The notes beneath the pieces are model-generated. The model saw only the letters and a program-made list of their open reading frames with translations. It had not been told where the DNA came from and made no database searches. From the NCBI GenBank assembly GCA_030636245.1, contig DAOVXI010000060.1, positions 1 through 8,690 on the forward strand: 8,690 nucleotides of DNA. Direction: 5' to 3'. Of the stretch, positions 6,067 to 8,690 are shown one piece after another (the first letter of the stretch is position 1; each line of letters opens with the position of its first letter). A program made the position numbers and the translations under genes. This DNA comes from Deltaproteobacteria bacterium. Its GTDB lineage: Bacteria > Desulfobacterota > GWC2-55-46 > DRQE01.

Positions 6067-7164
6067 TTATTTTGCCTCCTTTTTCATAATCCTATTTACC
6101 CTCAATACCTGAGAGGTACTAGCCTTAACCGTGTAGCTCTTCTTTTTTTGAAAAGCGAGCTTGACCATATATTCCCCTGCCTTGCCCTTGCTTACTTCTC
6201 TCTTGGCAAGCTCCTTTATCAAAGCAGACCTGATCTCTTTCTTCTGCTTGTCCATATCGTTTATCTGCGCGCCGAGCTCGTTATAAAACCGCGCAGTATC
6301 TTCTATATCGGTAAGGTCGGCCTCGTTACCGCTAAAAGCGCCTACTTCTTCTATGTAGCTTGTCCAGCAGGTATCTTCCCACTGGCAATATCCACAAGGA
6401 AAGTCTGTACCGTACTCATGGGGGCGCTCCGGCAAGGTCTTTGCCTTGACGTGCTCGGCAACTTGTCTAAAGCGATCCTCTGCGGTATGGGTTATCTCGG
6501 GAAACTCTATAGGCGGGTCAAAATCCCTTATCTCTCCGTACTCGGAGAAAGACATTTGAAGCAAGCGCAGCGTATCCGTCTCGGCATCATATTGAAGTAG
6601 GTATTCAAGGAAGGCCGAGGTATTCTTGTTCTTGATAAGTAGGACGGCTTTAGTTAAATCGGGGTTGTCCTGCCTTAATCCCCTTAGATAAAGCGCGCAC
6701 TGCGTAAAGTAGTCCAGAGGGTAAGTGTCTTTTGAATATCTCTGAAAGGTAAAGTGGTTTATTCCCTTGTGCTCGTAAAGACAATCCACTCCAAGCAAAT
6801 CAGTAACAATGCCGTCTATATGGCCGTGCCACGCCCTGTTGGATATCTTCTTCTTACAAATCCTGCAATCCCAAAAACCCCAAGACATCCAAGGCAAAGC
6901 GTCTTCTATGTAAATCGCCATCTGCTCACTGTGCAAATCAAAGGCTGATTTCCGTATCCAATCATTTGTAAGCTCTTCGTGCCAGATGCCGTCAGAGAAT
7001 ATATGTATTATTCTATCTCCCATTGCCTTATCTTTGGGCGCACCCGAAGCCCAATAAGCCGACTGCCTTAAACAGCGATCAGGACCGGCAAGCGAAGGGC
7101 GCGGATAAAACACACCGTCTCTCTTTTCGTAACCCGCTACTAGATGTAAAATTTCTGCCAGCAT
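6067..7164 (-). CDS. Cas4-like PD-(D/E)XK nuclease with predicted Fe-S cluster
   Basis: A 365-aa nuclease of the RecB/Cas4/AddB type. The active site is visible as H62 in GIWHEEL, D117 in GHIDGIV, and the E-x-K pair E131-H-K133 in YEHKG. Four cysteines that would bind a 4Fe-4S cluster are split as in Cas4: C31 in DRCLRQSAYW near the N-terminus and C257, C260, C266 in CGYCQWEDTCW. A second CxxC (C100, C103) sits just before the catalytic aspartate and may form a zinc knuckle. Residues 285-330 form a charged helical tail. The ATG at 7162-7164 has AAGGAG about twelve bases upstream, a little far. With the Gp3-like gene one base downstream it probably forms a DNA-end resection unit for recombination or replication. 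It is not part of a CRISPR system: no cas1/cas2 or array is seen. Confidence 0.9.
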   Translation of the reverse strand: MLAEILHLVAGYEKRDGVFYPRPSLAGPDRCLRQSAYWASGAPKDKAMGDRIIHIFSDGIWHEELTNDWIRKSAFDLHSEQMAIYIEDALPWMSWGFWDCRICKKKISNRAWHGHIDGIVTDLLGVDCLYEHKGINHFTFQRYSKDTYPLDYFTQCALYLRGLRQDNPDLTKAVLLIKNKNTSAFLEYLLQYDAETDTLRLLQMSFSEYGEIRDFDPPIEFPEITHTAEDRFRQVAEHVKAKTLPERPHEYGTDFPCGYCQWEDTCWTSYIEEVGAFSGNEADLTDIEDTARFYNELGAQINDMDKQKKEIRSALIKELAKREVSKGKAGEYMVKLAFQKKKSYTVKASTSQVLRVNRIMKKEAK

Positions 7165-7182
7165 TTCTTTAACTCACTCCTT

Positions 7183-7497
7183 TTACAACCACTCGGCCTT
7201 ATTGCCCGCTTCTTTCCACTGCTCTTGTGTCTCTTTAACTAGATCATCAATCTTGACAAGATATAGTAATTCAAAATTCCCCTGTCCTTGACGATGCAAA
7301 ACTTCTATGTGGTGAAAGTAGCAAAGAGGTATAGTTTCATTATCGGGCCCCTTTAAGCCCGTGCCACCCGTAGAAGTATGATGATAAGTCACCGTTTCTT
7401 GTGGAGTGCATAAATTACTCGGCGTACAGCATGGCAAAGAAGCTACAAAGGCCAGATACTTTTTACACCTGAATGTCTTTTTCTTCTGCAAGTCCAT
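7183..7497 (-). CDS. Ref/DUF968-like HNH nuclease-fold protein
   Basis: A 104-aa protein with the layout of small phage HNH-fold proteins such as P1 Ref and the YbcO/DUF968 groups. It shows a KKYLAFVASLPCC start (12-24) with C23/C24 and C30 as possible zinc ligands, TYHHTSTGGTGLKGPDNETIPLC (37-59) containing the H39-H40 pair, and CYFHHIEVLHRQG (59-71) containing H62, H63 and H68. The run H-H ... G-x-K-x-P/S-D ... I-P-L-C-x-x-H-H ... H is typical. Ref is a RecA-dependent nuclease that cuts within displacement loops; other relatives have no proven activity. The ATG lies three bases past the preceding stop, with only a weak GGGG as ribosome site, so it probably depends on translation of the gene before it. 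Nuclease activity is likely but not shown. Confidence 0.8.
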   Translation of the reverse strand: MDLQKKKTFRCKKYLAFVASLPCCTPSNLCTPQETVTYHHTSTGGTGLKGPDNETIPLCYFHHIEVLHRQGQGNFELLYLVKIDDLVKETQEQWKEAGNKAEWL

Positions 7498-7500
7498 CTA

Positions 7501-7854
7501 CTACCCCGCTTCGTCTAAATCCAACTTTTGCTGCCTCTCATAATCGCTTATCTTGTCGGTCTGTAAAAGCTCTCCTGTGTCGGTACGATAAAGCCTTTTA
7601 CGGCCGTCTTTCCAATCAAAGTTCCATTCGCACTCGATATCTCTGTACTCTTCGCCGGTACTGATCTTGCGAGATAAGACACCTACCTCTGATTTGTGTT
7701 TGAGAATCTGACTTCCAAAATCTGCCATAACATCTTTTTTACGCTTCTCGATTTCTTCTAGGTCTTGCGTTTCCTTTGCAAGCTCCTTGCTGTAATGCAA
7801 AACTTCTTCCTGTGTTAACTTAACCGGCAATACCTTGTTTAATTTGTTATCCAT
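7501..7854 (-). CDS. phage coiled-coil protein, 117 aa, function unknown
   Basis: Residues 13-60 are highly charged and heptad-like (LTQEEVLHYSKELAKETQDL...IEKRKKDVMADF), which predicts a coiled coil. A compact C-terminal part follows, GEEYRDIECEWNFDWKDGRKRLYRTDTGELL, probably a small beta sheet. Phage early regions often carry a protein of this layout (long helix, then an E-Y-R-D-V/I-E-C-E-W strand pair, then a D-T-G-E turn) close to Gp3-like and nuclease genes. I know no function for it. AAGGAGAG lies five bases before the ATG, an excellent ribosome site. Partnering with a DNA-processing protein is plausible from context only. Confidence 0.82.
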   Translation of the reverse strand: MDNKLNKVLPVKLTQEEVLHYSKELAKETQDLEEIEKRKKDVMADFGSQILKHKSEVGVLSRKISTGEEYRDIECEWNFDWKDGRKRLYRTDTGELLQTDKISDYERQQKLDLDEAG

Positions 7855-7867
7855 CTATTCTCTCCTT

Positions 7868-8083
7868 TTAACGGTTTATACTAATTACCTCTGCCAATTC
7901 CCTCTTTTCCCTCTTTTCTATAGCCGCACATACTCTTGCCCTCGATTCTTCTCTGGTACGAAAGCGTGACTCTTTTATAGCGGCGCAAACACAACCATTG
8001 CAAATAGTCCTACCAGGATCGCCCTTGATCTCAATTCCGCAAAGCTGACAGCGCGTAACGGTCAGGTGTAATAGATTATCCAT
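7868..8083 (-). CDS. small zinc-ribbon protein, 71 aa
   Basis: Two CxxC knuckles, C12-x2-C15 and C28-x2-C31 with a further cysteine at 33, mark a C4 zinc ribbon at the N-terminus (RCQLCGIEIKGDPGRTICNGC). A strongly basic, Arg/Lys-rich helical tail follows (ESRFRTREESRARVCAAIEKREKRELAEV). The open frame begins at 8098, but the stretch there holds GGAGG placed six bases before the ATG at 8081-8083, so I take that ATG as the start. The gene then overlaps the previous stop by eight bases. A zinc ribbon with a basic tail suggests nucleic acid binding. No specific family is recognised. Confidence 0.75.
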   Translation of the reverse strand: MDNLLHLTVTRCQLCGIEIKGDPGRTICNGCVCAAIKESRFRTREESRARVCAAIEKREKRELAEVISINR

Positions 8084-8321
8084 GGTCGCCCTCCGCAACG
8101 CAATGATGCCCTTTATATGACTCTATCTCTTTCTTACAGACTGTGCAGATTATCATTGGCTTCTCATTTACTTTGAAATTAATATCTCTGCTTGGCTCAA
8201 GTTCTATCGGAGCGTCCTTTGTTATCTCATTTATTGGTCTGACAATCTTAACTGGCCTGCCAGTTCCTACAAAGAAAATATGACCATCTTCTATATAAAT
8301 TTGCATAGTTCCGTCTCTCAT
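8076..8321 (-). CDS. small protein with C-terminal zinc knuckle, 81 aa
   Basis: The N-terminal two thirds alternate hydrophobic and polar residues (MQIYIEDGHIFFVGTGRPVKIVRPI), suggesting a small beta sheet. The C-terminal part, MIICTVCKKEIESYKGHHC, provides C59, C62, H72 or H73 and C74, a likely one-zinc knuckle. The function is unknown. The ATG at 8319-8321 is preceded by AGGGGAG at seven bases. A second in-frame ATG at residue 6 lacks a good ribosome site. That ribosome site is part of the 8332-8348 hairpin and lies directly downstream of a candidate structured RNA, so translation of this gene may be controlled by RNA folding. Confidence 0.72.
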   Translation of the reverse strand: MRDGTMQIYIEDGHIFFVGTGRPVKIVRPINEITKDAPIELEPSRDINFKVNEKPMIICTVCKKEIESYKGHHCVAEGDHG

Positions 8322-8331
8322 TCTCTTTCTC

Positions 8332-8348
8332 CCCTGTTAAATTCAGGA
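8332..8348 (-). promoter_or_regulatory. hairpin covering the ribosome binding site of the 81-aa gene
   Basis: On the minus strand TCCTG (8348-8344) can pair with CAGGG (8336-8332) across the seven-base loop AATTTAA. CAGGG contains most of the Shine-Dalgarno AGGGGAG (8335-8329) that serves the ATG at 8321. The TCCTG strand is also the 3' end of the long closing stem of the candidate RNA upstream, so the two folds exclude each other. This is read by eye; no folding energies were computed. Confidence 0.5.
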
Positions 8349-8446
8349 CGCCGGAAGGGTCGGTCTCTCCAACGAGCTAACCTTTTCCCGTCACGGTGGC
8401 GACGGTATCCGGCATCCTACGAACGCCAGCCAAGGCGGGCTGGCAA
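8344..8446 (-). ncRNA. candidate structured leader RNA (possible orphan riboswitch)
   Basis: The only sizeable gap in the upstream operon, visibly more GC-rich than its neighbours. On the minus strand it holds a perfect 7-bp hairpin, GCCAGCC/GGCTGGC with six-base loop (8444-8425). A long stem follows, GGATGCCGGA (8417-8408) with TCCGGCGTCC (8355-8346), ten pairs with one G-U and extendable by an A-U and a G-U. Inside it lie a 7-bp hairpin with a CACC tetraloop (8405-8388) and a weaker hairpin, GGTT/GACC with an inner CTC/GAG (8382-8362), joined by GAAAA. This makes a three-way junction. It matches no riboswitch, ribozyme or tRNA that I can recall. No U-run follows the hairpins, so a terminator is unlikely. 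The last bases of the closing stem compete with the hairpin over the downstream ribosome site. Confidence 0.5.
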
Positions 8447-8656
8447 CTACAAGTGCTCTGTCTTGTATTCCTCAAACTTACGCCTAAGATATTTTTCAAA
8501 CTGATCCGTATTCTGAATAAGCTCGTCTATGAATAAACGATTATCTGAGTCTTCTAAGAACGCCTCGGTATTACTGACAAGGTTTTCATCCCACCAAATA
8601 CCAAAGTCATAACAGTTAGGGTCTTGCTCTTCGGGGTCTAAAGGTCGCTCAGGCAT
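8447..8656 (-). CDS. small acidic hypothetical protein, 69 aa
   Basis: Function not recognised. The sequence is rich in Asp, Glu and Asn with two adjacent tryptophans (FGIWWDENLVSNTEAFLEDSDNRLF) and ends in a charged helix (FEKYLRRKFEEYKTEHL). It has no cysteine knuckle, signal peptide or membrane segment. The frame is open to an ATG at 8671, but the bases there form the ribosome site AGGAGGG five bases before the ATG at 8654-8656, so I start it at that ATG. Small acidic early phage proteins are sometimes DNA mimics or host inhibitors, but nothing here proves that. The gene is followed by the structured gap, not by a coupled gene. Confidence 0.65.
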   Translation of the reverse strand: MPERPLDPEEQDPNCYDFGIWWDENLVSNTEAFLEDSDNRLFIDELIQNTDQFEKYLRRKFEEYKTEHL

Positions 8657-8690
8657 TGATACCCTCCTCATTCTATATATATCCCTGTGT

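Noticed and set aside
6067..7164. CRISPR cas4 gene
   Set aside because: The nuclease has the Cas4-type cysteine layout, but no cas1, cas2 or repeat array is present, and the neighbours are phage genes.
8344..8420. tRNA or remnant tRNA
   Set aside because: A piece resembles a D arm (TTAGCTCGTTGGAGAG), but there is no T arm with TTCRA loop and no proper anticodon arm in register.
8425..8444. 7-bp hairpin as a Rho-independent terminator
   Set aside because: The stem is strong, but no run of U follows on the minus strand and transcription must continue into the operon.
8668..8690. C-terminal end of a gene upstream of the 69-aa gene (...GIYIE, stop at 8668-8670)
   Set aside because: Only about six codons fall inside the window, too little to support a gene, although a stop close to the next start would fit the operon style.

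Overview
The window is a densely packed early/replication-recombination region of a tailed bacteriophage or prophage. Every gene lies on the minus strand, so transcription runs from high to low coordinates. The phage assignment rests on the combination of small unknown ORFs, a Gp3-like protein next to a Cas4-like nuclease, a phage-type SMC/Rad50-like ATPase, a Gp37/Gp68 (DUF5131) protein, a YopX protein, a VRR-NUC nuclease, a Lar-like zinc protein and a phage-borne tRNA. The host cannot be named. Base composition looks moderately AT-rich, Shine-Dalgarno sequences are strong, and ATG, GTG and TTG starts are all used, which fits a bacterial virus.

Layout in transcription order. Positions 8656 to 7183 hold small genes: an acidic unknown, a 125-base gap with a strong candidate structured RNA, two small zinc-binding proteins, a coiled-coil protein and a Ref/DUF968-like HNH protein. 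Positions 7164 to 4797 hold a Cas4-like PD-(D/E)XK nuclease with a predicted Fe-S cluster and a Gp3-like protein. Positions 4790 to 4491 hold a small winged-helix gene that seems frameshifted and runs into a complete tRNA-Gln(UUG). Positions 4429 to 1 hold a Lar-like protein, the SMC-like ATPase, DUF5131, YopX, VRR-NUC, two unknowns and the start of a DNA cytosine-5 methyltransferase cut by the window edge. The methyltransferase begins at a GTG at 281.

The genes fit two jobs. One is recombination and DNA processing: HNH protein, Cas4-like nuclease, Gp3-like protein, SMC-like ATPase and VRR-NUC. The other is protection from host restriction: Lar-like protein and C5 methyltransferase, with DUF5131 possibly joining a modification or counter-defence role. 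From the ATPase to the methyltransferase every junction is a four-base NTGA stop/start overlap, which suggests one translationally coupled mRNA. The most unusual element is the gap at 8322-8446. It can fold into a three-way junction whose closing stem competes with a hairpin that covers the ribosome binding site of the next gene, a riboswitch-like layout.
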